A stretch of 64,000 nt of DNA from Pseudomonas protegens CHA0 (GTDB lineage Bacteria > Pseudomonadota > Gammaproteobacteria > Pseudomonadales > Pseudomonadaceae): the NCBI RefSeq assembly GCF_000397205.1, contig NC_021237.1, positions 5,897,001 through 5,961,000 of the forward strand, in the 5' to 3' direction. The notes below the pieces were generated by a model. It searched no databases and was not told the origin of the DNA. It saw only the letters and a program-made list of their open reading frames with translations. The translations under genes and the position numbers were made by a program. Of this stretch, positions 40,648 to 48,862 are shown piece after piece (position 1 is the first letter of the stretch; every line of letters begins with the position of its first letter).

Positions 40648-40677
40648 TTGTAAATCCATAAAACCCGAGCGTAGACT
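40648..40677 (+). promoter_or_regulatory. Probable promoter of the symporter gene
   Basis: TTGTAA (40648-40653), an 18-bp spacer and TAGACT (40672-40677). Transcription would start around 40684, about 97 nt before the symporter start. Confidence 0.5.
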
Positions 40678-40693
40678 GCGCCTGCACTGGACA

Positions 40694-40708
40694 TACCGGT
40701 AAGACCAC
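40694..40708. promoter_or_regulatory. FadR/PdhR-type GntR operator O2 (downstream of the promoter)
   Basis: TACCGGTAAGACCAC contains GGTAAGACC, nearly the same core as O1 (GGTCAGACC). It lies about 10-25 bp after the expected transcription start, where bound protein would block the polymerase. The two cores are 85 bp apart, close to eight helical turns. Confidence 0.55.
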
Positions 40709-40780
40709 AATAATTAAGTCCTCCATCCGTTGCGCGTCCCCCGCGCACGGCAGACAGGACACCGACCAGGATTCCCCCCC

Positions 40781-42094
40781 ATGCTCAGATGGTGCTCGCG
40801 TTCGATTTTCCTCCAGGTTGTCCTCGGACTGATGCTCGGCATCGTGTGCGGACTCACCCTCCCCGAATACTCCTCCCAGCTCAAACCCCTAGGCGATGGT
40901 TTCATCAAGCTGATCAAGATGCTGATCGGGCTGATCGTGTTCTGCGTGGTCGTCAGCGGCATCTCCGGTGCCGGCGACCTGAAGAAGGTCGGCCGCATCG
41001 GCCTCAAGTCGGTGATCTACTTCGAGATCCTCACCACCGTGGCCCTGGTGATCGGCCTGATCATGGCCTTCAGCACCGGCATCGGCAGCGGCGCCAACAT
41101 CCATCTGGAGCAACTGTCCACCGCGGACATGGGCGACATCGCCCAGCGTGGCCAGCACATGCACACCACCACTCAGTTCCTCATGGACCTGATTCCCACC
41201 TCGGTGATCGGTGCCTTCGCCGAGAACAACATCCTCCAGGTACTGCTGTTCTCGGTGCTGTTCGGCAGCGCCCTTAACCTGGTGGGTGAAGCCGCCTCGG
41301 GCATCTCCCGGCTGATCAACGAACTGAGCCATGTGATCTTCCGCATCATGGGCATGATCGTGCGTCTGGCGCCCATCGGCGTGTTCGGTGCCATCGCCTT
41401 CACCACCAGCAAGTACGGCCTGGATTCGCTGCAGCACCTGGGCAGCCTGGTGGGGCTGTTCTACCTGACCTGCTTTGCCTTCGTCGCGGTGATCCTGGGC
41501 CTGGTGATGCGTTTGTCGGGCCTGCGCATGCTGCCCTTTCTCAAGTACCTGCGCGAAGAGTTGCTGATCGTCCTCGGCACCGCTTCCTCCGACGCCGTGC
41601 TGCCGCAGATCATGCGCAAGCTGGAACACCTGGGGATCGGCAGTTCCACCGTAGGCCTGGTGATTCCCACCGGCTACTCGTTCAACCTCGACGGCTTCTC
41701 CATCTACCTGACCCTGGCCATCGTCTTCATTGCCAACGCCACCGGCACTCCGCTGTCCATGTCGGACCTCTTGACCATTCTTCTGGTGTCGCTGATCACC
41801 TCCAAGGGCGCCCACGGCATCCCCGGCTCGGCGCTGGTGATCCTGGCGGCAACCCTGACTGCAATCCCGGCGATTCCAGTGGTGGGCCTGGTGCTGGTGC
41901 TGGCGGTGGACTGGTTCATGGGCATTGGCCGCGCCTTGACCAACCTGATCGGCAACTGCGTGGCCACCGTCGCCATCGCCCGCTGGGAAAAGGACATCGA
42001 CGTGCAGCGGGCCAACAAGGTGCTCAGCGGCCAGCAGGGCTACACCTTCCAGGCCCGAAAACCGGTGACCGGCGCCCACCAGCAGGAATTTTGA
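40781..42094 (+). CDS. Dicarboxylate/amino acid:cation symporter (DAACS family, DctA/GltP-like)
   Basis: An inner-membrane secondary transporter of 437 aa that imports dicarboxylates or acidic amino acids with H+ or Na+. Hydrophobic helices fill most of its length. The signature parts are the serine-rich hairpin HP1 (VLGTASSDAVLPQIMRKLEH), the binding motif TGYSFNLDGFSIYLTL and the HP2 region LLVSLITSKGAHGIPGSALV. Distinguishing C4-dicarboxylate from glutamate specificity is not possible here, though DctA-like is favoured by the length. I chose ATG 40781; AGGA is about 10 nt upstream. Two GntR genes lie downstream, and GntR-type operators precede it. Confidence 0.9.
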   Translation: MLRWCSRSIFLQVVLGLMLGIVCGLTLPEYSSQLKPLGDGFIKLIKMLIGLIVFCVVVSGISGAGDLKKVGRIGLKSVIYFEILTTVALVIGLIMAFSTGIGSGANIHLEQLSTADMGDIAQRGQHMHTTTQFLMDLIPTSVIGAFAENNILQVLLFSVLFGSALNLVGEAASGISRLINELSHVIFRIMGMIVRLAPIGVFGAIAFTTSKYGLDSLQHLGSLVGLFYLTCFAFVAVILGLVMRLSGLRMLPFLKYLREELLIVLGTASSDAVLPQIMRKLEHLGIGSSTVGLVIPTGYSFNLDGFSIYLTLAIVFIANATGTPLSMSDLLTILLVSLITSKGAHGIPGSALVILAATLTAIPAIPVVGLVLVLAVDWFMGIGRALTNLIGNCVATVAIARWEKDIDVQRANKVLSGQQGYTFQARKPVTGAHQQEF

Positions 42095-42173
42095 CCCGAC
42101 CTTGTGCCTGTCATCGGCAGGCACAACACTCGGCGCGGCAACAGCGCGCTATTAATCGTTCATGGAGTCAGCA

Positions 42174-42887
42174 GTGATCAGCTCGTCAACAGTGGTGAAT
42201 TCAGTGGTAGAAAAGCTCCGGGCCGCCCTGGCCCGCGGCCAGTGGCGCTCCGGCGACATGCTGCCAGGGCAACGCGAATTGGCCGAGCAACTGGGCATCA
42301 GCCGCCCCAGCCTGCGCGAAGCGGTGATCGTCCTGGAGACCCTGGGCCTGGTGCGCTCCATGCCCGGCAAAGGCGTGGTGGTGCTGGACACCCCCCTGGA
42401 CGAAGCGCAGAACAGCGACAGTGCAGTGGCCGGGGCCAGCCTCGAAGACGTGCTGCAACTGCGCTACACCCTGGAGCCCTTCATCGTCGGCCTGGTGGCG
42501 CAATCCATCAGCAGCAAGGAAGTCGGCCAGTTGCGCCTGACGCTGATGGACATGCGCGAAGCCCTTGAAGCCGGCGACAGCGAAGCCGGGGTCAACGCCT
42601 ACATCGCCTTCCACGAGGAACTCTTCACCCTGACCAGCAACCCGATCTTCCAGAACGTGGTGCAACAGACCAGCAATGCCCTCAAGCAAAGTGCACAGAT
42701 CCTGCGCAATTCACCGGAGCACCTGGCCGAACGCCTGGAAGAAAATGAGGCGGTGGTGCGGGCCATCCGCAACAAGAACAGCGCCCTGGCCAGCGCCGAG
42801 ATGCGCCGGCACATCCTCCAGGAAGGCCAGCGCATGGGCATCGAACTGAATATCCCGGACGATCACCTGGGCAACAGCGCCCAGTAA
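42174..42887 (+). CDS. FadR-subfamily GntR transcriptional regulator
   Basis: A protein of 237 aa, with an N-terminal winged helix-turn-helix (residues about 5-70: MLPGQRELAEQLGISRPSLR and EAVIVLETLGLVRSMPGKGV) and a C-terminal FCD domain of helices with metal-binding His residues (YIAFHEELFTLTSNPI). It probably senses an organic acid. I chose GTG 42174 because GGAG is 6 nt upstream; ATG 42162, four codons upstream, has no ribosome-binding site. It lies 79 nt after the symporter and very likely controls it through the GGT-N3-ACC sites at 40610 and 40694. Confidence 0.87.
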   Translation: MISSSTVVNSVVEKLRAALARGQWRSGDMLPGQRELAEQLGISRPSLREAVIVLETLGLVRSMPGKGVVVLDTPLDEAQNSDSAVAGASLEDVLQLRYTLEPFIVGLVAQSISSKEVGQLRLTLMDMREALEAGDSEAGVNAYIAFHEELFTLTSNPIFQNVVQQTSNALKQSAQILRNSPEHLAERLEENEAVVRAIRNKNSALASAEMRRHILQEGQRMGIELNIPDDHLGNSAQ

Positions 42888-42922
42888 TCCCCCCGAGTCA
42901 GCAACCGGACTGGAGACAGGCC

Positions 42923-43618
42923 ATGGTCAGCTACGCCCTGAAAAACAATCCCTTCACCCGGGTGGCCAGCCTGCCAAGGCGCCCGCGGGGCGAAAGGAAG
43001 CTGCTGGTGGATGATGTCTACCCGCAGATCTTCGACGCCATTCTCGAACAGCGCATCGCTCCCGGCAGCCGCTTCACCGAAGACAGCCTGGGGCAGGCCT
43101 TCGGCGTCAGCCGCAGCATAGTGCGCCAGGTCCTGGCGCGGCTTTCCCATCAGCAAGTGGTGATCCTGCGGCCCAATTACCGGCCCCAGGTGGCGGCGCC
43201 GGACCTGGAACAGACCCGGCAGATCCTGCATGCCCGGCGCCTGACGGAAATCACCCTGGTGCGCCTGGCCTGCCAGCAGCCCCGGCGCCAGTTGCAACCC
43301 TTGCGCGAGTTGATCGCCCAGGAGCGCGAGGCCATTGCCCGCGACCAGCGCGGGCCGGCTATCCGCCTGTCCGGGGAGTTCCATCTGCAACTGGCGGAAA
43401 TCGCCGGCAACGGACCCCTGGCACAGTTCCTCGGCAGCCTGGTGCCCCTGACCTCACTGGCCATCGCCCAGTTCGAGGGCCAGGCCCGCAACTACTGCTC
43501 CTGGCAGGAACACTCGAAGATCATCGATGCACTACAGGAGGCCGATGCCGAAAAGGCCGAAACCCTGATGAACCAGCACCTGGCGCACCTGGAGCAGCGC
43601 CTGCTGGGCGGCCTGTAG
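42923..43618 (+). CDS. GntR-family transcriptional regulator (FCD type)
   Basis: A second GntR protein of 231 aa. The helix-turn-helix region is IAPGSRFTEDSLGQAFGVSR then SIVRQVLARLSHQQVV, the C-terminal domain is FCD-like (GEFHLQLAEIAGNGPLAQFL), and a final helix contains LMNQHLAHLEQRL. The N-terminal 25 residues are a short basic extension. The start ATG 42923 follows GGAG by about 8 nt. It lies 35 nt after the first GntR gene and ends 6 nt from the convergent yjiA. Its targets cannot be told from the sequence; it may act on the same transporter or be unrelated. Confidence 0.85.
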   Translation: MVSYALKNNPFTRVASLPRRPRGERKLLVDDVYPQIFDAILEQRIAPGSRFTEDSLGQAFGVSRSIVRQVLARLSHQQVVILRPNYRPQVAAPDLEQTRQILHARRLTEITLVRLACQQPRRQLQPLRELIAQEREAIARDQRGPAIRLSGEFHLQLAEIAGNGPLAQFLGSLVPLTSLAIAQFEGQARNYCSWQEHSKIIDALQEADAEKAETLMNQHLAHLEQRLLGGL

Positions 43619-43624
43619 CCGCCA

Positions 43625-44596
43625 TCAGCCCGCGAGCATCCGCTCGAACCCCTGCCGGATCTTCTCTTCCGGCAGATCGTCGGCAATGAACACCATCACG
43701 CTCTCGCGCACTTCGCCTTCGGCCCATTCGCTGTCCCAATCGAAGCCATAGAGCTTGAGCACGCCCTGGAACACCATGCGCCGGGGCTCGTCGATAACGC
43801 TCAGCACACCTTTGTAGCGCAGCAGTTGCTTGCCGTGGTCTTCCAGCAGCTCATTCATGAATTCGCTCAGGCGATCCAGGTCCAGGGCTTGCTCGGTGCG
43901 CAGCACCAGGCTGGAAATCCGGTCCACTGACGGCGCCTTGCTCACTGGCCGCAGGCTGAGACCGCCCCCCAGGTCGGCATTGAGATTGAACCCCCGCACA
44001 TCCAGCAGTTCGGCCAGGTCGATCTGGCCGTGCTCCACCAGGCGGATCGGTGCCCGGCGGTTGATCCGGGTCAGGCGCTGGCCGAGGGCTTCGAAAGTCG
44101 CCTCGTCCACCAGGTCACGCTTGCTCACCAGCAGCCGGTCGGCAAAACCGATCTGCGCCTGGGCAATGGTCTGGGTCAGGTGGAACTCGGCGTGCTTGGC
44201 GTCCACCAGGGTGATGATGCCGTCGAGGATATAGCGTTCGCGCAGTTCCTCATCGATGAAGAAGGTCTGTGCCACCGGCGCCGGATCGGCCAACCCGGTA
44301 CACTCGATCACCAGCCGGTCAAAGTCGATCTCGCCGCTGTCCAGACGCTCCAGCAACAGGTACAGGGCCTTGGTCAGGTCGGTGTGGATAGTGCAGCAGA
44401 CGCAGCCGTTGGACAGGGTCATGACCTGTACCGGCTGCTCGCCCAGCAACTGGGTGTCGATGCCGGCATCGCTGAATTCGTTCTCGATCACGGCGATTTT
44501 CAGGCCGTGCTCGGCCTTGAGCAGGTGGCGCAACAAAGTGGTCTTGCCGGCGCCAAGAAAACCGCTGAGCACGGTCACGGGAATAGGGTTGTGCAA
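43625..44596 (-). CDS. yjiA: CobW/COG0523-family GTPase, YjiA type
   Basis: A P-loop GTPase of 323 aa of the G3E family, related to metal chaperones. The P-loop is SGFLGAGKTTLLRHLL; the metal-binding motif is NGCVCCTIHTDLTKAL (CxCC); the G4-like motif is VSKRDLVDE. The C-terminal CobW domain contains LLRYKGVLSVID. I chose TTG at 44596 (GGGAG 8 nt upstream); a GTG at 44611 is the alternative. In E. coli yjiA is part of the btsT-yjiX-yjiA operon; the gene order here is the same, with yjiX and cstA upstream. The protein may help load a metal, but the client is not known. Confidence 0.88.
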   Translation of the reverse strand: MHNPIPVTVLSGFLGAGKTTLLRHLLKAEHGLKIAVIENEFSDAGIDTQLLGEQPVQVMTLSNGCVCCTIHTDLTKALYLLLERLDSGEIDFDRLVIECTGLADPAPVAQTFFIDEELRERYILDGIITLVDAKHAEFHLTQTIAQAQIGFADRLLVSKRDLVDEATFEALGQRLTRINRRAPIRLVEHGQIDLAELLDVRGFNLNADLGGGLSLRPVSKAPSVDRISSLVLRTEQALDLDRLSEFMNELLEDHGKQLLRYKGVLSVIDEPRRMVFQGVLKLYGFDWDSEWAEGEVRESVMVFIADDLPEEKIRQGFERMLAG

Positions 44597-44621
44597 AACA
44601 GGATCTCCCACGCATAAAAAC

Positions 44622-44690
44622 GTAGAAGCCGGCTTGTCGGCGATGGCGTCCGAAGAACCGCTATCGCCGGCAAACCGGCTCCTACAGGGG
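44622..44690. repeat. REPIN between yjiX and yjiA
   Basis: Left REP GTAGAAGCCGGCTTGTCGGC, then GATGG, and right REP CTATCGCCGGCAAACCGGCT, then CCTACAGGGG, form an inverted pair. It lies within a probable operon and may form a hairpin that protects the upstream cstA-yjiX message. Confidence 0.8.
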
Positions 44691-44710
44691 TGTGGCTCAA
44701 ACGCTGTATT

Positions 44711-44908
44711 TCAACAGCACTTCGGACCGCCCTTACCGCCGTATCGCGCCTCCTGGCGTTCCCGGAAGAACGCCTCGTACGACATCACCGGCTTGTCCGG
44801 GTGCTTGGTTTGCATATGCTCGACGTAGTTGTCGTAGTCGGGCATGCCGACCATCAGGCGCGCGGCCTGACCGAGGTATTTACCGAGGCGACTCAGGTCA
44901 TTGAACAT
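44711..44908 (-). CDS. yjiX: YbdD/YjiX family small protein
   Basis: A protein of 65 aa, [20 protein letters not shown]..., with the family core [20 protein letters not shown] and [15 protein letters not shown] ending in KCC. This family always accompanies CstA- or BtsT-type pyruvate/peptide transporters and is thought to be needed for their function. It lies 16 nt downstream of cstA and clearly shares its transcript. The CC end may bind metal; that is an inference. Confidence 0.92.
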   Translation of the reverse strand: MFNDLSRLGKYLGQAARLMVGMPDYDNYVEHMQTKHPDKPVMSYEAFFRERQEARYGGKGGPKCC

Positions 44909-44924
44909 CGTTGCAATCCTCGAG

Positions 44925-46991
44925 TTACGCGTCCGGCACGGCCTGATAGGGCGATTCTTTATCCGTACGCTCCTTGCTGCCCCAGGCGGCGATGCCGACC
45001 TTGAGCGCGTAGAACAGGATGCTGAACACCACCAGCAGGAACAGGGCTGTCAGGGTCGCGTTGGTGTAGGCGTTGAAGATCACGTGCTGCATCTGCGTGA
45101 TGTCCTTGGCCGGAGCGATGATCTGGCCGTTGGCCATTGCATCGCTGTATTTCTTCGCCAGCGACAGGAAGCCGATCGCCGGGTTGGCGTCGAACAGCTT
45201 GATGAAGCCTGCGGTGGTGGTGCAGATCAGCAGCCACACAGCCGGCAGCAGGGTGACCCAAATGTAGCGCTGGCGCTTCATCTTGATCAGCACCACGGTA
45301 CCCAGCATCAGGGCGATACCGGCCAGCATCTGGTTGGAGATGCCGAACAGCGGCCACAGGGTGTTGATGCCGCCCAGAGGATCGATCACGCCCTGGTACA
45401 GCAGGTAGCCCCAGAGCGCCACGCAGCCTGCGGTGGCAATCAGGTTGGCGGTCCACGACTCGGTGCGTTTCAGCGCCGGAACGAAGGAGCCCAGCAGGTC
45501 CTGGAGCATGAAGCGCCCGGCACGGGTACCGGCGTCCACCGCAGTGAGGATGAACAGGGCTTCGAACAGGATCGCGAAGTGGTACCAGAAGGCCATGGTG
45601 TTCTCACCCGGCAATACATGGTGGAGGATCTGCGCGATCCCCACTGCCAGGGTCGGCGCGCCGCCGGCACGGGCCAGGATGGTGTTTTCACCGATGTCCT
45701 TGGCCACCGCCTGCAGTTGGTCCGGGCTGATCGCAAAGCCCCAGCTGCTGACAGTCTGGGCTACCGCCACCACGTCGCCGCCGACGATGGCCGCCGGACT
45801 GTTCATGGCGAAGTACACGCCCGGCTCGATCACCGAGGCCGCGACCATGGCCATGATCGCCACGAAGGACTCCATGAGCATGCCGCCGTAGCCGATGTAG
45901 CGGGCGTTGGCTTCGTTATCCAGCAGCTTGGGCGTGGTGCCCGAGGAGATCAGCGCATGGAAGCCGGAGACCGCGCCACAGGCGATGGTGATGAACAGGA
46001 AGGGGAACAGGCCGCCTTTCCACACCGGGCCGGTGCCGTCGGTGAACTGGGTCAGGGCCGGCATCTTCAGCTCGGGCATGGTGATCAGGATGCCGATCGC
46101 CAGAGCGATGATGGTGCCGATCTTGAGGAAGGTCGACAGGTAGTCCCGCGGTGCCAGGATCAGCCACACCGGCAGTACTGCCGCGACGAAACCGTAGCCG
46201 ATCAGCATCCAGGTGATCTGCACGCCGGTGAAGGTGAACATCTTGCCCCACACCGGATCCGCCGCCACCTGGCCACCCAGCCAGATGGAGCCGAGCAACA
46301 GCAGCACGCCGATCAACGAGATCTCACCAATGCGGCCCGGGCGGATGTAGCGCATGTACACGCCCATGAACACCGCGATCGGGATGGTCGCCATCACCGT
46401 GAAGATGCCCCACGGGCTCTCGGCCAGGGCCTTGACCACGATCAGCGCCAGCACCGCGAGGATGATGATCATGATCAGGAAGCAGCCGAACAGCGCGATG
46501 GTCCCCGGGATACGGCCCATTTCCTCACGGACCATGTCGCCCAGGGAACGGCCGTTACGCCGGGTGGACAGGAACAGCACCATGAAGTCCTGCACCGCAC
46601 CGGCCAGGACCACCCCGGCAATCAGCCACAGGGTGCCGGGCAGGTAGCCCATCTGCGCCGCCAGCACCGGGCCCACCAGGGGGCCTGCGCCGGCAATGGC
46701 CGCGAAGTGGTGACCGAAGAGGATGTGCTTGTTGGTCGGGACGTAGTCCAGACCATCATTGTTGACCACGGCGGGCGTGGCCCGTCCCGGGTCCAGCTGC
46801 ATCACGTTGTTGGCAATGAACAGACTGTAATACCGGTACGCCACCAGATAGATGGCCACGGCGGCGACCACAATCCACAAGGCGTTGATCGCCTCGCCGC
46901 GACGCAATGCAACTACGCCAAGGGCGCAAGCTCCTACGATTGCCAGCAGCAGCCAAGGAACATGGCGCAGCAGGCTATTATTATTTTTCAT
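44925..46991 (-). CDS. cstA: Carbon starvation protein CstA/BtsT-type transporter
   Basis: An inner-membrane transporter of 688 aa, with at least 16 hydrophobic segments. The CstA motifs include [40 protein letters not shown] and [20 protein letters not shown]. Homologues take up pyruvate (BtsT, CstA) and perhaps peptides. I chose ATG 46991 ([20 protein letters not shown]), which leads straight into the first helix; an upstream start at 47165 adds 58 unrelated residues and overlaps the divergent gene's leader. It is followed by yjiX and yjiA. No LytTR/BtsR gene lies next to it. Confidence 0.93.
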   Translation of the reverse strand: MKNNNSLLRHVPWLLLAIVGACALGVVALRRGEAINALWIVVAAVAIYLVAYRYYSLFIANNVMQLDPGRATPAVVNNDGLDYVPTNKHILFGHHFAAIAGAGPLVGPVLAAQMGYLPGTLWLIAGVVLAGAVQDFMVLFLSTRRNGRSLGDMVREEMGRIPGTIALFGCFLIMIIILAVLALIVVKALAESPWGIFTVMATIPIAVFMGVYMRYIRPGRIGEISLIGVLLLLGSIWLGGQVAADPVWGKMFTFTGVQITWMLIGYGFVAAVLPVWLILAPRDYLSTFLKIGTIIALAIGILITMPELKMPALTQFTDGTGPVWKGGLFPFLFITIACGAVSGFHALISSGTTPKLLDNEANARYIGYGGMLMESFVAIMAMVAASVIEPGVYFAMNSPAAIVGGDVVAVAQTVSSWGFAISPDQLQAVAKDIGENTILARAGGAPTLAVGIAQILHHVLPGENTMAFWYHFAILFEALFILTAVDAGTRAGRFMLQDLLGSFVPALKRTESWTANLIATAGCVALWGYLLYQGVIDPLGGINTLWPLFGISNQMLAGIALMLGTVVLIKMKRQRYIWVTLLPAVWLLICTTTAGFIKLFDANPAIGFLSLAKKYSDAMANGQIIAPAKDITQMQHVIFNAYTNATLTALFLLVVFSILFYALKVGIAAWGSKERTDKESPYQAVPDA

Positions 46992-47207
46992 TTTTTTATT
47001 CCAGCCAGGAGGATAGAAAAACCGCGTTTCGAGTGTAGCGCTACTGCTCTTAAAGACCACCCCCCACGTTGGTCTAGAGCCTTCTTTTAACTTATGAGGG
47101 CGGTTTTTCTTGCTCCCGATCTGCCTGAGCGGCGCCCGCCAGGAAAAAACCGGAACCCTGGGCACTTGCCGACAGTCGCACGCTTGAGCCCTGGTGCAGG
47201 AACCTCC

Positions 47208-47669
47208 ATGTCAACGCCACCCGAACAACCGCCATTGCCACCGCCACTCCTGTATTTACTGTGCCTGACCCTGGCGCTGTTTCTCAGCGGCTGGCTGCCC
47301 TTGCCGCTGCCGGTCAATAACGGCGTGCGCAGCCTGGCAGTGATCCTGATCGTCTTCGGGCAGGGCTTGTCGTTCTGGGCCATGTGGCGTTTCCGGCAAC
47401 AGCGCACCACCTCCAGCAACTTCGACCAGCCCGACCAGTTGCTCCGCGATGGCCCCTTCGCCATCTCGCGCAACCCGATCAACCTGGGCGACACCCTGGG
47501 CTACTGCGCCATTGCCCTGCTGCTGGGCAACCTGTGGCCCTGGCTGTTGCTGCCGGGGCTGCTGTACCTGATGAACCGCACGGTAATCCGCCCGGACGAG
47601 AGACAACTGCTGGAGCTCTTTGGCCAGCCCTACCGTGACTACTGCCGCAAGGTCCGGCGCTGGTTGTAG
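47208..47669 (+). CDS. Isoprenylcysteine/phospholipid methyltransferase-like membrane protein
   Basis: A membrane protein of 153 aa with about four hydrophobic helices. The C-terminal part has the ICMT-like motif LLRDGPFAISRNPINLGDTL and the final YLMNRTVIRPDERQLLELFG and YRDYCRKVRRWL, including the conserved R-NP and E residues that bind S-adenosylmethionine. Bacterial members are usually annotated as isoprenylcysteine carboxyl methyltransferase family, with unknown substrates. I chose ATG 47208 (AGGA 8 nt upstream). It is divergent from cstA and precedes mapZ by 54 nt. Confidence 0.85.
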   Translation: MSTPPEQPPLPPPLLYLLCLTLALFLSGWLPLPLPVNNGVRSLAVILIVFGQGLSFWAMWRFRQQRTTSSNFDQPDQLLRDGPFAISRNPINLGDTLGYCAIALLLGNLWPWLLLPGLLYLMNRTVIRPDERQLLELFGQPYRDYCRKVRRWL

Positions 47670-47723
47670 CGACAGGCGCGAACCGGGGTCTATAGTTCAG
47701 GGCACCATGCAGAGGGCCAGCCC

Positions 47724-48092
47724 ATGACCGAGCAACACGACGACCGCCGACGCTTCAAACGCATCGCCTTCGATGCCCGGACCGAACTCAGCCAAGGCAC
47801 CCACCGCTGGCCGGTACGGCTGCTGGATCTTTCACTGAAGGGCCTGCTGATCGAGCGCCCCGATCCGTGGCTGGGCGACCCGGCGCGCCCCTTCGAGGCC
47901 GACATTCACCTGAGCTCCGACGCCGATGTGCGCATGGACGTACAACTGGCCCATGACAATAAGGGCCAACTGGGCTTCGTCTGCCTGCACATCGGCCTGG
48001 AGTCCATCGAGCACCTCAGGCGCCTGATCGAATTGAACCTGGGAGACCCCGAGGAGCTTGAGCGCGAGCTCGGGGCCTTGATCGATATCTGA
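47724..48092 (+). CDS. mapZ: PilZ-domain c-di-GMP receptor MapZ (PA4608-like)
   Basis: A single-domain PilZ protein of 122 aa. The c-di-GMP motif RRRFKR covers residues 8-13, and the second motif D35-L-S37-L-K-G40 (DLSLKG) fits (D/N)xSxxG. The C-terminal part (LESIEHLRRLIELNLGDPEE) has the helix that moves on ligand binding. It closely resembles P. aeruginosa PA4608 (MapZ), which binds the methyltransferase CheR1 and blocks chemoreceptor methylation when c-di-GMP is high. It lies in the same order, between cstA and radA, as in P. aeruginosa. MorA at 35129 could supply or remove its ligand. Confidence 0.9.
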   Translation: MTEQHDDRRRFKRIAFDARTELSQGTHRWPVRLLDLSLKGLLIERPDPWLGDPARPFEADIHLSSDADVRMDVQLAHDNKGQLGFVCLHIGLESIEHLRRLIELNLGDPEELERELGALIDI

Positions 48093-48099
48093 TGCCCTT

Positions 48100-48828
48100 T
48101 CAGGGAAACAGCGCGGGCTCGGGAAACTCGCTTTCCGTGTCCCAGTAACCCGCCTGCTGGCGCGTGGTGACAGTCCACTGGCCGTCGGCATAACGGAAGG
48201 TGCGATAGGTGGTAACGAACTCTTCGTTCTCCATCGATGAAGCGGACGACACCTGCTGGATGCTTTCCGTGCCGCCACCAACGGACGGTACGATCTGCCA
48301 GGCCGCCTTGCCGGTCTGGGCAAACACCAGCGGCTGCTTCTCCGCGCCCTCCCCCTGGCACAGCACCGGGTCCAACTGATTCTGTTCCGGCATCAGCACT
48401 TGGGTGGCCGGGCCGCTGTAGCTGCCCATGGGAGCGGTCTGGTCGATGGTCAGGAAAAACGCCGGGGACGGCAGGCCGTTCAGCGGTGCCTTTTCCACGG
48501 TGGCCATCGGGTAGCCCAGGGACTTCTGCGCCAGTACCTCGCCGCTATCGGACACCAGGCGCGCCTGGGCTCCCAACGGCGCGCTCGGCTGATCCCCCTC
48601 CGGCTCGGCAAAGCTGTCGGCGTCTAGGCCATTGCCCCAGCTATCGGCATGCAACTGGGGGGTGATGCGCACATCCTCCAGCACCTCCAGCACCGAACCG
48701 TCGCCCACCAACACCTGCTGGGCAATCCGATAGCCTTCCGGCACCTCGGCCGGCTGTGCCAGGGCCAGGCCGCAATAGCCCAGCAACCCCCAACCCAACA
48801 CCCGCCCCCTGAATCCGCTCATGGCCAT
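48100..48828 (-). CDS. Conserved secreted protein of unknown function
   Basis: A protein of 242 aa with a signal peptide (SGFRGRVLGWGLLGYCGLAL, cleaved near AQP). The mature part is beta-rich and acidic with few recognisable motifs (EGYRIAQQVLVGDGSVLEVL at its start; TTYRTFRYADGQWTVTTRQQ near the end). I do not recognise the family. ATG 48828 and ATG 48822, two codons later, are both possible; AGGTGA is near. It lies between mapZ, which it faces with an 8-nt gap, and radA, which is 34 nt downstream on the same strand and may be co-transcribed. Confidence 0.7.
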   Translation of the reverse strand: MAMSGFRGRVLGWGLLGYCGLALAQPAEVPEGYRIAQQVLVGDGSVLEVLEDVRITPQLHADSWGNGLDADSFAEPEGDQPSAPLGAQARLVSDSGEVLAQKSLGYPMATVEKAPLNGLPSPAFFLTIDQTAPMGSYSGPATQVLMPEQNQLDPVLCQGEGAEKQPLVFAQTGKAAWQIVPSVGGGTESIQQVSSASSMENEEFVTTYRTFRYADGQWTVTTRQQAGYWDTESEFPEPALFP

Positions 48829-48862
48829 ATCACCTGCTTCCTTTCAAAAAAGACCTACATGC

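Larger units (their letters stand above)
40428..40780. other. Intergenic region glyA-symporter: terminator, decayed repeat, promoter and two operators
   Basis: This 353-bp stretch has no gene. It holds the glyA terminator (40449-40478), a decayed repeat with CGATCGCAGCCTGCGACAAC and GGCTACAG (about 40560-40590), then the symporter promoter and two GntR-type operators, listed separately. Confidence 0.6.

Noticed and set aside
40424..40762. Open frame of 112 codons on the minus strand between glyA and the symporter
   Set aside because: It overlaps the glyA terminator, a decayed repeat and two operators; no coding pattern.
44901..47090. Open frame of 729 codons opposite cstA
   Set aside because: Very rich in His, Gln, Asp and Gly, the mark of the reverse strand of a membrane protein gene. 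CstA motifs are on the minus strand.
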